Below are positions 8,586-17,609 of a stretch of 64,000 bases of DNA, piece after piece. Numbering within the stretch: the stretch's first letter is position 1; each line of letters starts with the position of its first letter. Origin of the DNA: Synechococcus sp. MW101C3 (lineage in GTDB: Bacteria > Cyanobacteriota > Cyanobacteriia > PCC-6307 > Cyanobiaceae); the NCBI RefSeq assembly GCF_002252635.1, contig NZ_NQKX01000003.1, positions 248,001 through 312,000 of the forward strand, read 5' to 3'. The notes beneath the pieces are model-generated. The model did not search any database. It was given only the letters and a program-made list of their open reading frames with translations, and was not told where the DNA came from. The position numbers were made by a program, and so were the translations under genes.

Positions 8586-8682
8586 TCGCGACCGCGTATG
8601 CGCGCCTAGGCTAACTGGAGAGGGAGAAGGTCACTGGTGACACTGGCTGTGCTGGCGACCGGCTCCCGCCTCCGCTCTCCCC

Positions 8683-8949
8683 ATGACCGCGCTCCAGAAC
8701 CCCGAAGCCATCCGTCACTTTCAGTCACTCTGCGACGCCTGCCAAGACCTGGCCAGCCGTTTCCATAGCCAGAGTGAGCTGCGGCTTTACGCCGACGGCT
8801 ACCTGCACGCCCTGCGGCGCACCGCCATCCTCGATCCGCTCTCGCAGCGGCGCCTGGAGGAGCTCACTGACCGCTGGATCATGGACCCCTCCGCTTTCGT
8901 GGGGCCCAACGGTGACATGAGCACGCTGTTCAAAAACAGCCGCAACTGA
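8683..8949 (+). CDS. Conserved cyanobacterial protein, probably DUF6761 family
   Basis: The 88-residue soluble protein has the features YADGYLHALRRTAILDPLS and DRWIMDPSAFVGPNGD. These match my recollection of a short cyanobacteria-specific family (DUF6761) with no known function. It is predicted to be mostly helical with an ordered C-terminal loop. The ATG at 8683 is the only good start. It is transcribed divergently from the response regulator gene, with about 97 bases between them. A TAGGCT at 8608-8613 could be its -10 box, giving a leader of about 65 bases. The divergent pair could mean that the regulator controls it, but this is only a guess. Confidence 0.75.
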   Translation: MTALQNPEAIRHFQSLCDACQDLASRFHSQSELRLYADGYLHALRRTAILDPLSQRRLEELTDRWIMDPSAFVGPNGDMSTLFKNSRN

Positions 8950-9157
8950 GCGCTTCTCTGGGCCTGCAAATAAGCCGCTGCGGCAGCAAGTCTCTTGACA
9001 GGGAGCGGGGCGCACCCTCAATGCTGGCACTGGCCAGGCCCGCTGTCACCCGCGTGGGATCCAGTCGGCGCTCCAGCCAGAACGTGCAACTCACGCAGCC
9101 TGCGCGAAGCCAACACCTCGGCTCATGGCTTCGATGGGCCCGCTTGCAGGCTCAGGC

Positions 9158-9481
9158 TCAGGACGCCAGCGCCACGGCGAGTTTTTCGCGCAGTTCGCCG
9201 GAGTTGTACATCTCGATGAGGATGTCGGAGCCGCCGATGAATTCCCCGTTCACGTACACCTGAGGAATGGTGGGCCAATCAGAGAATTCCTTGATGCCTT
9301 GGCGCACCTCGGGATCAGAGAGCACATCGAAGGTTTCAAACGAAATCCCGAGTGCATTGAGGATCTGGACCACGTTGTTGGAGAAGCCGCATTGGGGCAT
9401 GAGCTTGTTGCCCTTCATGAACACCACCACGGGTGCGCTGCTGACGAGGGCTTCAAGGCGTTGCTGCGTGGCGGTTTCCAT
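9158..9481 (-). CDS. grxD: Monothiol glutaredoxin Grx4/GrxD
   Basis: The 107-residue protein has the monothiol active site CGFS at residues 31-34. It also has the preceding VFMKGNK lysine loop, the cis-proline segment WPTIPQVYVNGEFIGG, and GGSDI for glutathione contact. CGFS glutaredoxins bind a bridging [2Fe-2S] cluster together with glutathione and hand clusters on, often in a heterodimer with BolA. Here the bolA gene is 132 bases upstream in the same direction, which supports such a pair. The start is the ATG at 9481. Confidence 0.95.
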   Translation of the reverse strand: METATQQRLEALVSSAPVVVFMKGNKLMPQCGFSNNVVQILNALGISFETFDVLSDPEVRQGIKEFSDWPTIPQVYVNGEFIGGSDILIEMYNSGELREKLAVALAS

Positions 9482-9613
9482 GGAAGTGCTGGGGGTTGAA
9501 AAGAAAGGAGACAGTGGAGCGGGGATCTGGCGTAACGCTCTGTGGATGTCGGGGCCAACGCCGATCAGGCAGGCCCAGGGCGGCTGAGAGCAGCGGCGCC
9601 CGGCCAGGTGCGG

Positions 9614-9847
9614 TCAGGCCGGCGCGGAGGTCTGCAGAGCCAGGGCGTGAATGGCTTCACTGGCCAGCTCGCTGCGCAGGGCTCCGTACACCAGCTGGTG
9701 CTGGCGGATGCGGCTGAGCCCCTCGAAGGCTGCAGAAACCACCTTCACCTGCAGGTGGTCGCCACCGCCGGTGAGATCTTCCACTTCCACATCAGCGTCC
9801 GGGAGGGATCCCTGGATCGCTGCTCTGACCTGATCCGGTAACACCAT
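9614..9847 (-). CDS. bolA: BolA family protein
   Basis: The 77-residue protein has the BolA/IbaG class II KH-like fold: [34 protein letters not shown], then [17 protein letters not shown]. The invariant RxxQHQxV helix with its His is present and would ligate a shared [2Fe-2S] cluster with a CGFS glutaredoxin. It lies directly upstream of grxD, transcribed the same way, so both are likely made from one message and act as a complex in iron sensing or cluster delivery. The ATG at 9847 is the only sensible start. Confidence 0.93.
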   Translation of the reverse strand: MVLPDQVRAAIQGSLPDADVEVEDLTGGGDHLQVKVVSAAFEGLSRIRQHQLVYGALRSELASEAIHALALQTSAPA

Positions 9848-9907
9848 GAAGAGTCGGTCGTGGCCTGTGGCGGAAATCTAGAAGTGGGAGCAGCGGATCC
9901 GCCGACT

Positions 9908-10453
9908 TCAGCGCGGAGCTGCAGGGGCTTCAGCGCCCGCCGCATACGGAGTGACGGCGAAACCGAGCTCAAGCAGGCTCTGATAGGCCTTGCGGCCCTC
10001 TTCGCGCGCCGGGGTCATCACCTTCACCACTTCCACCAGCAGGGGCACGGCCACTTCCGGCTGGCCCTGACGGCGCAACAGCGCCGCCAGCCGCAGGTTG
10101 GACTGGGCGTAGATCTCAAGGGCCTCCCGGGCCTTCTGATCCATCTCGCGCGGGATACGGGCATCAAGGCCGCGGAAGGAGCCGCTCAGATCGCGGTAGA
10201 AACCAAGCAGGCGGCGGCTGGCATCACGGGCAAGGTCATAGTCCTTGCGGGCGCTGGTGAGATCCCCACGGGCCACGGCGGCATCGCCACGGGTGAGAAA
10301 TCCCTTCACTGCCGCGAGATTGAAGCCGGATCCGGATCCTTCCAGCACTTTCGGGGGTTCTTCCTGCGTCTGGGCCTGAACGGGCTGGGTGGCACCGAGG
10401 GGCAGAAGAGCAAGTGCCAGGGCAAGCCCAAGGGCGACGTGGGGCCGACGCAC
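9908..10453 (-). CDS. Secreted or membrane-anchored helical protein of unknown function
   Basis: The 181-residue precursor starts with a signal peptide (RRP, then a hydrophobic run through LALALALLPLG, and cleavage after VQAQ near residue 28). The mature part is helical. It contains a repeat-like stretch KGFLTRGDAAVARGDLTSARKDYDLARDASR and another, QSNLRLAALLRRQGQPEVAVPLLVEVV, which resemble tetratricopeptide helices. I know of no named function. The location is probably the thylakoid lumen or periplasm. It lies between the plsC-like gene upstream and bolA downstream, 60 and 27 bases away, in the same direction, so co-transcription of plsC-this-bolA-grxD is possible. Confidence 0.75.
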   Translation of the reverse strand: MRRPHVALGLALALALLPLGATQPVQAQTQEEPPKVLEGSGSGFNLAAVKGFLTRGDAAVARGDLTSARKDYDLARDASRRLLGFYRDLSGSFRGLDARIPREMDQKAREALEIYAQSNLRLAALLRRQGQPEVAVPLLVEVVKVMTPAREEGRKAYQSLLELGFAVTPYAAGAEAPAAPR

Positions 10454-10480
10454 GGCTGCTTCACAAAAGGCGGCCGAACT

Positions 10481-11275
10481 CTAGGCGCCTGGCATCGGCC
10501 GACCCACTGCAACGCGGGCCGCTTCCTCAGCTGATTGCATCGCCACCGCCAGCTGGGCATTGAGGCCCTTGACGGAAGCACGGCTCTGGTTCTGCACCGT
10601 GAGCGGGGCCTCGAAACACACCGCTGCCTCATCCCGACGCAGCCCCCGGCCATGCCCGTAGGCGATTCCCACCGGCACGACGTTCACGGCCACCCCTTGC
10701 CCTGCCGCCAGCCCCGCCAGCCGGGCCAGTCCCTGATGAAGACGGATCGGGCCGTCCTCACGGCGGATGTGCCCCTCGGGAAACACCACCAGTTGCTGGC
10801 CGGCCGCCAGCAGATCCACCGCGTACCGCAGCGGCGTGGTGCCAGGACGGCTCTGGTCCACCGGGAAACAACCGAGGCGGTGCAGGAACCAACCCTGCAA
10901 GCCCTGCATTTCCGTGCGGGTCACCATGAAACGGCAGTCGCGGCCGGTGACGCGCCGGCCGGCCGCATGGGGCAGCACCAGGGCATCCCAGCGGGCCCGG
11001 TGCGTGGGAGCCAGCAGCACGGCGCCCTCTCCGGGCAGGTGCTGGCGGCCCAGCACGTGAATGCGGCGAAACTGGAAGGGCAAGGCCAGATCCTGGGTGA
11101 CAGCCATGGCCAGGGGCGCCAGCCAGGGGCTGATGCCGTTGCAGAGTCGCCGCTCGCGGCGGATCAACGCTGGAGTCACAGCCACAGGTGTGGCGCCATC
11201 AGGCGTGGGCGCTGCAGGGGCTGGCGGGCAGGCCGCGCTCTCCGGCTCGATCTGCTGCTGCGACTGCGCTGTCAC
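10481..11275 (-). CDS. 1-acyl-sn-glycerol-3-phosphate acyltransferase family (PlsC-like)
   Basis: Members of this family transfer an acyl chain from acyl-ACP to lysophosphatidate in membrane lipid synthesis. The 264-residue protein shows the catalytic HX4D motif (THRARWDAL, His92 and Asp97) and the substrate-binding motif FPEG (165-168), followed by VVPVGIAYG. The first 35 residues are Pro/Ala-rich and probably disordered. No strong membrane helix is seen, so it would attach peripherally. Cyanobacteria carry more than one PlsC homologue, so its exact substrate is open. It is transcribed divergently from pdxJ. Confidence 0.85.
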   Translation of the reverse strand: MTAQSQQQIEPESAACPPAPAAPTPDGATPVAVTPALIRRERRLCNGISPWLAPLAMAVTQDLALPFQFRRIHVLGRQHLPGEGAVLLAPTHRARWDALVLPHAAGRRVTGRDCRFMVTRTEMQGLQGWFLHRLGCFPVDQSRPGTTPLRYAVDLLAAGQQLVVFPEGHIRREDGPIRLHQGLARLAGLAAGQGVAVNVVPVGIAYGHGRGLRRDEAAVCFEAPLTVQNQSRASVKGLNAQLAVAMQSAEEAARVAVGRPMPGA

Positions 11276-11382
11276 CGCCCACCGCTGAAGGTGCCTGCAA
11301 GCTAAGAGTCACAGCTGCGCAGCGCCGAAGGGCACGGGCAGTTGCCGCTGCGGCCAGAGAACAGTGGCCTGGGGGCGATCCA

Positions 11383-11388
11383 TAGGAT
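11383..11388 (+). promoter_or_regulatory. Possible -10 element of pdxJ (TAGGAT)
   Basis: TAGGAT lies 22 bases before the pdxJ ATG and fits TANNNT. It is at the spacing seen for psbY and crtH. No -35 identified. Confidence 0.35.
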
Positions 11389-11410
11389 CCAGGAACCTCC
11401 CGGTTTTGCC

Positions 11411-12160
11411 ATGGCCAGCCTTGGCGTCAACATCGATCACATCGCCAATGTGCGCCAGGCCCGCCGTGCGCTGGAACCCGATCCCGTGACCATGGCCCTG
11501 CTGGCGGAGCTGGGTGGCGCCGACGGCATCACCGTGCACCTGCGGGAAGACCAGCGGCACATCCAGCCGCGGGATCTGGAACTGCTGCGCGCCACCGTGC
11601 GCTCACGCCTCAACCTGGAGATGGCCGCCACGGCGGAGATGGAGGCGATCGCCCTGCGCATCCGTCCGGACATGGTGACGCTGGTACCCGAAAAACGGGA
11701 GGAAGTGACCACCGAGGGCGGACTCGATGTGCGGGCCCAGGCCGCCAGCCTGGGGCCTCTGGTGGGCCGGTTGCAGGCGGCGGGGATTCCCGTGAGCCTG
11801 TTCGTCGACCCCGACAACGGCCAGCTGGAGGCCAGTGCCGCCAGTGGCGCCCGTTGGGTGGAACTTCACACCGGCGCCTACGCCGAGGCCAGCTGGAGCG
11901 AACAGCCCCTGGAGCTGGCACGCCTCACCGAAGGCAGCCACGTGGCCCGCAGCCTGGGGCTGCGGGTGAATGCCGGGCACGGGCTCACTTATCAGAACGT
12001 GGAGCCGGTAGCGGCCATCGAAGGGATGGAGGAGCTGAACATCGGCCACACGATCGTGGCCCGCGCCCTGGCGGTGGGCCTGCAGGAAGCGGTCCGCCAG
12101 ATGAAGGCGCTGGTTCAGAATCCACGCCGCGATCCCCTGTTCGGCTCGATCGATCCATGA
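11411..12160 (+). CDS. pdxJ: Pyridoxine 5'-phosphate synthase PdxJ
   Basis: PdxJ closes the ring of vitamin B6, joining 1-deoxyxylulose 5-phosphate with 3-amino-2-oxopropyl phosphate. The 249-residue TIM barrel shows all family blocks: [15 protein letters not shown] at the N-terminus, [20 protein letters not shown] with the catalytic Glu, [25 protein letters not shown], and [12 protein letters not shown] with the catalytic His. The start is the ATG at 11411, which places VNID at the usual position; longer frames upstream are not conserved. Its stop overlaps the ATG of ycf54 (ATGA), so the two genes are translationally coupled. Confidence 0.97.
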   Translation: MASLGVNIDHIANVRQARRALEPDPVTMALLAELGGADGITVHLREDQRHIQPRDLELLRATVRSRLNLEMAATAEMEAIALRIRPDMVTLVPEKREEVTTEGGLDVRAQAASLGPLVGRLQAAGIPVSLFVDPDNGQLEASAASGARWVELHTGAYAEASWSEQPLELARLTEGSHVARSLGLRVNAGHGLTYQNVEPVAAIEGMEELNIGHTIVARALAVGLQEAVRQMKALVQNPRRDPLFGSIDP

Positions 12161-12489
12161 CCCTGCCTGCGCCCCTCACCTATCACTTCGTTGCCGCCAG
12201 CGAAGCGTTTCTGACCGTGGAGGAGCCGCTGGAGGAAGTGCTGCGCGAGCGCCGTCGCCACTACGCCGAGCGCAACCAGCCGATCGACTTCTGGCTCGTG
12301 CTGCGGCCTGTCTTTCTGGAGGCCGCTGAACTGCAGACCGTGGCCAGCAGCGTGCCCAGACCGGCGGCCGCGGTGGTGTCCACCGACCCGAAATTCATCG
12401 AATTCCTCAAATTGAGGCTGGAATTCGTGGCGAAGGGCAGCTTCCTGGCTCCTTCGGCCACCATCTCCGACCCGTTGGCCACCACCTGA
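12157..12489 (+). CDS. ycf54: Ycf54 family protein, Mg-protoporphyrin IX monomethyl ester cyclase factor
   Basis: The 110-residue protein matches Ycf54 (DUF2488): [28 protein letters not shown], then [14 protein letters not shown], and [19 protein letters not shown]. Ycf54 binds and stabilises the AcsF/CycI subunit of the oxidative cyclase that forms ring E of chlorophyll. It starts with the ATG overlapping the pdxJ stop, so pyridoxal synthesis and a chlorophyll factor share a message. A compact inverted repeat lies about 80 bases downstream. Confidence 0.93.
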   Translation: MTLPAPLTYHFVAASEAFLTVEEPLEEVLRERRRHYAERNQPIDFWLVLRPVFLEAAELQTVASSVPRPAAAVVSTDPKFIEFLKLRLEFVAKGSFLAPSATISDPLATT

Positions 12490-12567
12490 GCAGGGCGCAG
12501 GCACTTGCCACAGCCCGGGCGGATCAGCCTGGGCGACGTGCAGTGATTGTTGTGGTGTGTTTGTGTT

Positions 12568-12598
12568 GAGCCCCGCTGGTGCGGGGCAGCAGGGGCTC
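12568..12598. repeat. Nested inverted repeat downstream of ycf54
   Basis: GAGCCCC at 12568-12574 pairs with GGGGCTC at 12592-12598. Inside it CCCCGC pairs with GCGGGG around a TGGT loop, so two alternative hairpins are possible. It lies between the ends of ycf54 and the facing small gene. There is no T-run, so it is not a standard intrinsic terminator, though it may act as a 3' stabiliser or bidirectional stop. Confidence 0.5.
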
Positions 12599-12625
12599 AG
12601 CCCCGACAGCGCGGGACCTTCCTGC

Positions 12626-12811
12626 TCAGCTGCGGCGCAGTGGGGCTTTGGTCTTGTGCTGAACCCAACCGGCAAGGTGGTGGTGCTGGCGGGAATCCAG
12701 GGCAGCGTCGGCAAGCCAACGATCCCGGAGGCACTCCAGATCGTCGGGATGGAGTTCTCCGTTCTCCTGCCAGTGGAGGTTGGTGGGAGTCAAGTGTTGG
12801 ATCGCTGTCAT
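12626..12811 (-). CDS. 61-aa protein with an ENGEL motif, unknown function
   Basis: This short protein has two charged segments, LHWQENGELHPDDLECLRDRW and a His-rich SRQHHHLAGWVQH, and no membrane helix. I do not recognise a family. Its N-terminal part resembles that of the 66-residue protein at 30348-30548 (L-W-x-ENGEL-x-P-x-D in both), which supports its being a real gene. The start is the ATG at 12811; a longer upstream frame exists but its composition is not protein-like. The codons look normal for the genome. Confidence 0.55.
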   Translation of the reverse strand: MTAIQHLTPTNLHWQENGELHPDDLECLRDRWLADAALDSRQHHHLAGWVQHKTKAPLRRS

Positions 12812-13053
12812 GGCTTGGCTGCCCACTTTGTCAGCTGAAGTGGTGGCAACGGCCGAAAAATGAAGCCGATCTCCTGTAAAGAATCGGTAGATCCTGTGGA
12901 GCGTTGATCGCTTGGTGCGGAACTTCAGCGCGGATCGTGCGCGCGGCGGACCCCATTGGCGCGAAATGTGTAGCAAATGTGTCCGCAGTGGAGGTGTTCG
13001 CGGCGGAGGTGCCGGTGCGGCAAAGGAGGCCCATGGCCGCGCCGGCACCACCC

Positions 13054-13413
13054 TCAGAACAGGCCGAAGAAGCGCTTGCGCTTCTCGCCCTCGGCGCCCT
13101 CCGGGGTGGGCGGCTTTGGCGACGGCGCCTGCGGGGTGGGCCGCACATCCTGCTGGTACCGCGGGCGGTTGTCGCCGATCGTGAGCAAAGCCTCCTTGTT
13201 CTTCCACCAGATCCAGTCCCGGATCGGCGGGGTGGAGAGCAGCTCCTCGCGGGTGAGGCCGAGGCCGAGCTTGGCGGAGGCTCCCAGCAACACCTCGATC
13301 ATTTCGTCCCCGTCCTGGCAGCGCGCCAGGGCCTCGTTGGTGCGTTTGGCGCCATTCAGCGCCTTCACCAGCGCCTTCACCTTCTGAGACGGGGGGAGGG
13401 AGGCTGGATTCAT
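13054..13413 (-). CDS. Conserved cyanobacterial protein of unknown function
   Basis: The 119-residue soluble protein begins with a helical part (KVKALVKALNGAKRTNEALARCQDGDEMIEVLLGASAKLGLGLTREEL) that faintly resembles the Nif11-type leader domain. A Trp-rich segment IRDWIWWKNKEA follows, and it ends in a Pro-rich linker with a basic, aromatic tail (KRKRFFGLF). The match to Nif11 is weak and I would not name it on that basis. The ATG at 13413 starts the conserved part. It is divergent from the phosphoesterase gene with about 110 bases between. Confidence 0.7.
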   Translation of the reverse strand: MNPASLPPSQKVKALVKALNGAKRTNEALARCQDGDEMIEVLLGASAKLGLGLTREELLSTPPIRDWIWWKNKEALLTIGDNRPRYQQDVRPTPQAPSPKPPTPEGAEGEKRKRFFGLF

Positions 13414-13524
13414 GGGCCCGCAACGACGCCTGCCGGACCGTATCAGCGCCAGCAGGCGGTTGCTGCCGAGGGGGCTGACAGATTCACGCGCGCCGGGCGA
13501 GACTGTCGTTAACGCATTCTTTGC

Positions 13525-14181
13525 ATGCTTCCCCCTTCGCAGCCTTCCCGTCACTGGGTGATCGGTGACGTGCATGGCTGCGCCGATGCCCTGCAGTCGC
13601 TGCTGGAACGGCTGCCCACCGGCGATCGCCTCGTGCTGTGCGGCGATGTGATCAACCGCGGCCCCCACATCGAGCGGGCCATGCAGCTGGCCTGGAGTCT
13701 CGTGCAGGAAGGCCGCGCCGTATGGCTGCGCGGCAACCACGAGCAGCGGCTGCTCGATTCGCTGCGCCGGGGCAGTTGGCTGCGCAACCCCGCCCTGGCC
13801 GGCTGTGAAACCTACCGCCAGCTGGGGGATTCCCGCTGCCGCCTGTGGCAGGAACGCCTCGACGTGCTGCCGCTCACCTATGCAGGCAAGGGCTGGGTTG
13901 CCGCCCACGCTGGCTTCAACCCCCACACCTGGGCGCCGGATCTGAGCATCCGCCTGCCCTTCTGGCAGGCCTACGACGGCCGCTTCGGCGATGTGGTGAT
14001 CGGTCACACGCCGGCCCCAACGGTGCGTCGCCTCAACCGCATCGTGATGATCGACACCGGCGCCTGCTACGGCGGCACCCTCACCGCCTATTGCCCCGAG
14101 AACGGCGCCAGCATCTCCGTGCCTGGCACGGGCTATCCGCAGCGGGCTCGTGCAGGCCAGGCCGCGCTCGGCTCCTTCTGA
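13525..14181 (+). CDS. Metallophosphoesterase, bacterial PrpA/PP1-like serine/threonine phosphatase type
   Basis: The 218-residue protein has the metal-binding motifs of calcineurin-type phosphoesterases in the usual order: GDVHG (14-18), GDVINRG (40-46), GNHE (70-73), HAGF, and VIGHTP near residue 159. This arrangement is that of the small bacterial PP2A-like phosphatases, which bind two divalent metals and remove phosphate from proteins or small molecules. In the second motif, Ile-Asn replaces the common Val-Asp. It is followed after 19 bases by recC and may be the first gene of that transcript. Confidence 0.88.
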   Translation: MLPPSQPSRHWVIGDVHGCADALQSLLERLPTGDRLVLCGDVINRGPHIERAMQLAWSLVQEGRAVWLRGNHEQRLLDSLRRGSWLRNPALAGCETYRQLGDSRCRLWQERLDVLPLTYAGKGWVAAHAGFNPHTWAPDLSIRLPFWQAYDGRFGDVVIGHTPAPTVRRLNRIVMIDTGACYGGTLTAYCPENGASISVPGTGYPQRARAGQAALGSF

Positions 14182-14200
14182 CCAGCCCAGCGGCGGCGCC

Positions 14201-17200
14201 GTGCTGAGCGTTTTCCGCAGCAACCGCGCTGAACAGCTGGCCGCCCTGCTGGCGCTCCAGCTGCTGCACGACCCCCCCGGTCCTTTCGAAACCGTGCGGG
14301 TGGTGGTGAACACCTGGCCCACCAGCCGCTGGCTGGGCGAGCAGCTGGCCCTGGAACTCGGTGGTATCGCCGCCAACCTGCGCTTTCCCTTTCTCACCAG
14401 CGAGCTGCGCCAGACCGTGGACGGTCTGCTGGGCGAAGGCGCCGCAGACAGTGATCCGTGGCGGGCCACCGAGCTGGTCTGGCCGCTGCTGGAGCTGCTC
14501 CCCGCGCTCGCCGCCGGCCCCGACGCCTCCCTGCTGGCCCACTGGCTGGAGCAGCGCGGCCATGGCCAGCGGCCGGCCCTCGATCTGCCCCTGTGGCAAC
14601 TGGGCCGGGCGATCGCCGACAGCTTCGACGACCTCAGCCTCTACCGGCCGGCGATGGTGGCCGCCTGGTGCCGCGGCCATGACCACAACGACCGCGGCCA
14701 ACCGCTGCCGGCCGATCAGCTCTGGCAACCGCGCCTGTTCCGCCAGCTGCATGAGCGGCTGAGCCGGCCGCCCTTCGGCCTCAAGGTGCTCACGGCGATC
14801 GAGCGGCTGCGCCACGGCACCGCCTGCCTCGATGGGCTCCAGGGTCCGCTGCGGCTGTTCGGCCTGAGCAGTGCCGCTCCGGTGCAGGTGCACCTGCTGC
14901 AGGCGCTCGCCTCCGTGGTGCCGGTGGATCTCTACCTGCTCACCCCCTGCCGCGATCTCTGGCAGCGCTGCAGCGACCGGCGCCGCAGCCTCGATGTGGC
15001 GATCGAGCTGGCCGATCCCCACGACCTCGACTGGCTGGCGCGCACACCCGGACTCGAAGCCCGCTTCGGGCGACTCGGCGGCGAATTCCAGCAACTGCTG
15101 GAGGGCACCGGCGACACCCAGCTGGCCGCCGAGGAAACCCGCGATCTCTTCGTTCTGCCGGCCAGTGGGGCCGAGCACCAGGGGCGGCGGCCGCCCAGCT
15201 TGCTGGAGCAGCTGCAGCAGCAGCTGGTGGAGGCGGAGGCCTGGCCCACCCTGACGCTGGCGCCCGGGGACCACTCGCTGGAGTTCCACCCCTGTCCGGG
15301 GCGGCTGCGCCAGGTGCAGATCGTGCGCGACCGGTTGCTGCAGCTGCTGGCCGAGGATCCCAGCCTCGAACCACGCCACATCCTGGTGATGACCCCCCAG
15401 GTGGAGCAGCTGGCGCCGTTGCTGGGCTCGGTGTTCGGCGACAGCGGCGCCACCGGTGTGACCCTCCCCTGGCGGCTCACCGACCGCAGCCAGCAGGGGG
15501 ACGCCAGCATCGGCGGGGCCCTGCTGCAGCTGCTGCGCCTGGGGGGAGAGCGGCTCACCGCCTCAGCGCTGGAGGCGCTGCTGGAGAACGGCGCCCTGCA
15601 GGCCCACTTCGATCTGGAAGCCGATGAACCGGCCGCCCTGAATGCCGCGCTGCAGGCCGCAGGCTTCCGCTGGGGCCTCGATGGCACCGCCCGCGGCGGT
15701 GATCCCACCCACAGCCTGCGCTGGGCCATCGACCGGTTGCTGCTGGGCCAGGTGCTGGCCGATCAACCGGGCGTGGCCGTGGGGCTGACCGCCCCGCAGG
15801 CGCTGGGGGGCAGCGTGGAGCGCCAGGCGCGCTGGATCCGGCTGCTCACCCAGCTGCAGCGCGTGCTCGAAGGGCTGGGCCGGCCGCGCAGCGCCGTCGC
15901 CTGGGGCAGCCACCTGGCCGCCCTGCTGCCGGAGCTGTTCGGCGAGGGAGGGGAGCGGGCCTGGGAGCTGCAGGCGATTCGTGCCGCCATCGCCGAGTGG
16001 CAAGGCAGCGCCGCCCGCTGCCCGCTGCCGATCAGCGCTCCCGTGGTGGCCGCCGTGCTGGAGGAGCGCCTCTCCAGCGACAGCGGTCGCTTCGGCCATC
16101 GCAGCGGCGCCCTCACAATCAGCGCCCTGGAACCGATGCGGGCCATTCCCCACCGGGTGATCGTGCTGATGGGCCTCGATGCCGATGTGTTTCCACGGCA
16201 ACGGCAGCGACCCGGCTTCGACCTGATGGAACGGGAACGGCGGCTTGGTGACCCCAGTCCCGCCGACCAGGACCGCTACGTGTTGATGGAGGCGTTGCTG
16301 TCGGCCCGCGACCACCTGCTGATCGCCTGGACCAGCCGCGAGGAGCGCAAAGGGGAAGAGATGCCACCGGCCACCGCCGTGCGCCAGTGGCTGGAGCTGC
16401 TGAAGGCGGAGCTGGGGGAGCCGGTGGCGCAGCAGCTGGTGGTCAGCCATGCCGCCAACCCGCTGGAGCGGGTCAACTTCCTCGCCACGGGCGAGCGGCC
16501 ACCGGCCAGCTGCGACCGGCGGCAGCTGCTGGCACGCCAGCAGCTTGATGGCGCTGCGGCGGTGGCGCCGGCCTGGCCGTTGGCCCTGCAGGAGCCGGCC
16601 GAACAAGCGTTCGGCGTTGGGGCGGAGGCGCGGGCCGGCGGCGTTGCTGGCGTGAGCGAGGCCGAGCTGGATCCCTGGAGCGACCTGCGCGACTGGCTGC
16701 TGGCGCCCCAGGCCCAGTGGCTGAAGGAGCTGGGGCTGCGGCCCAGGGAGTGGGTGGAGCCGCTCGATGACCTCGAAGCACTCGAACTCGACGAACGGCA
16801 GCGGGCCTGGCTGCTGCGTCAGGAGCACGAGCGGCAGGCCGCCGCGCGGCCGGCGGCACCAGAAGCGGGGCTGTTGGCCGCGCAGAGCACCCCCCTGCCC
16901 GCCCCCGACTGGCGCCACCTGGCGCAGGGGCGTGGCGTGCTGCCGCCGCTCAGTGCCGGAGCCCTGGAAGTGCAGACCCTGACGGGCCGCTGGGTCACGC
17001 TGCAGCAGTTGCTGGCAGGCCTGGGCGAGCCACAACCCCTGGCGCTGCGCTGGCAGCAAGGCGAGGAGGGCGCGGCTACGCAAGCCCTGGCCGCCGAGCT
17101 GGTGGCCCACGGCAGCACGCTGGTGCAGGTGCGGCTCGGAAATCCCCGCCCCTGCGACCGCCTCGGCCTGTGGCTGGAGCTGCTGCTGGCCACCGCGGCC

Positions 17201-17602
17201 GGTGCCGCCCCCAGGGAAGCCCGCCTGATCGCCCGCGACAAGGAGGCCTTCAAGGTGGTGGGCGTCTGGGCGGCTCCCACGCAGGAGGAAGCGGCGGAGC
17301 AGCTCAACGCCCTGCTCCGCTGGCGCCAGGAGCACCGCCTGCGCTGTTGGCCGGTGCCACCGGCCATGGGCTACGCCTACGCGCTGGCGGAACGGAAAAA
17401 ACCCGGCAGTGGTTCCAGCGCCGCCAGCAACGCCTGGGAAGGGGGGCTGTTCGCCATGGCGGAACGGGAGGAGGCACCGCTGGCGCTGGCTTTCGGTGGG
17501 GGCACGCCCGCCACCGACCTGCTGGCCGGACGCTTCGGCGATCTCTGCGGCCTGGCGCTGGCACTGTGGACCCCGCTGCTGGACGCGCAGGTGCAGCCGT
17601 GA
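14201..17602 (+). CDS. recC: Exodeoxyribonuclease V subunit gamma RecC
   Basis: RecC is the Chi-scanning subunit of the RecBCD helicase-nuclease, which resects double-strand DNA ends for recombination. The 1,133-residue protein starts LSVFRSNRAEQLAALLA and has the family blocks VNTWPTSRWL, PFLTSELRQ, LFGLSSAAPVQVHLLQALA and VIVLMGLDADVFPR. Its place directly before recB and recD confirms the assignment. I chose GTG at 14201 because the conserved region begins there; an upstream in-frame start would overlap the phosphoesterase gene. It ends seven bases before recB. Confidence 0.93.
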   Translation: MLSVFRSNRAEQLAALLALQLLHDPPGPFETVRVVVNTWPTSRWLGEQLALELGGIAANLRFPFLTSELRQTVDGLLGEGAADSDPWRATELVWPLLELLPALAAGPDASLLAHWLEQRGHGQRPALDLPLWQLGRAIADSFDDLSLYRPAMVAAWCRGHDHNDRGQPLPADQLWQPRLFRQLHERLSRPPFGLKVLTAIERLRHGTACLDGLQGPLRLFGLSSAAPVQVHLLQALASVVPVDLYLLTPCRDLWQRCSDRRRSLDVAIELADPHDLDWLARTPGLEARFGRLGGEFQQLLEGTGDTQLAAEETRDLFVLPASGAEHQGRRPPSLLEQLQQQLVEAEAWPTLTLAPGDHSLEFHPCPGRLRQVQIVRDRLLQLLAEDPSLEPRHILVMTPQVEQLAPLLGSVFGDSGATGVTLPWRLTDRSQQGDASIGGALLQLLRLGGERLTASALEALLENGALQAHFDLEADEPAALNAALQAAGFRWGLDGTARGGDPTHSLRWAIDRLLLGQVLADQPGVAVGLTAPQALGGSVERQARWIRLLTQLQRVLEGLGRPRSAVAWGSHLAALLPELFGEGGERAWELQAIRAAIAEWQGSAARCPLPISAPVVAAVLEERLSSDSGRFGHRSGALTISALEPMRAIPHRVIVLMGLDADVFPRQRQRPGFDLMERERRLGDPSPADQDRYVLMEALLSARDHLLIAWTSREERKGEEMPPATAVRQWLELLKAELGEPVAQQLVVSHAANPLERVNFLATGERPPASCDRRQLLARQQLDGAAAVAPAWPLALQEPAEQAFGVGAEARAGGVAGVSEAELDPWSDLRDWLLAPQAQWLKELGLRPREWVEPLDDLEALELDERQRAWLLRQEHERQAAARPAAPEAGLLAAQSTPLPAPDWRHLAQGRGVLPPLSAGALEVQTLTGRWVTLQQLLAGLGEPQPLALRWQQGEEGAATQALAAELVAHGSTLVQVRLGNPRPCDRLGLWLELLLATAAGAAPREARLIARDKEAFKVVGVWAAPTQEEAAEQLNALLRWRQEHRLRCWPVPPAMGYAYALAERKKPGSGSSAASNAWEGGLFAMAEREEAPLALAFGGGTPATDLLAGRFGDLCGLALALWTPLLDAQVQP

Positions 17603-17609
17603 GCCAGCC

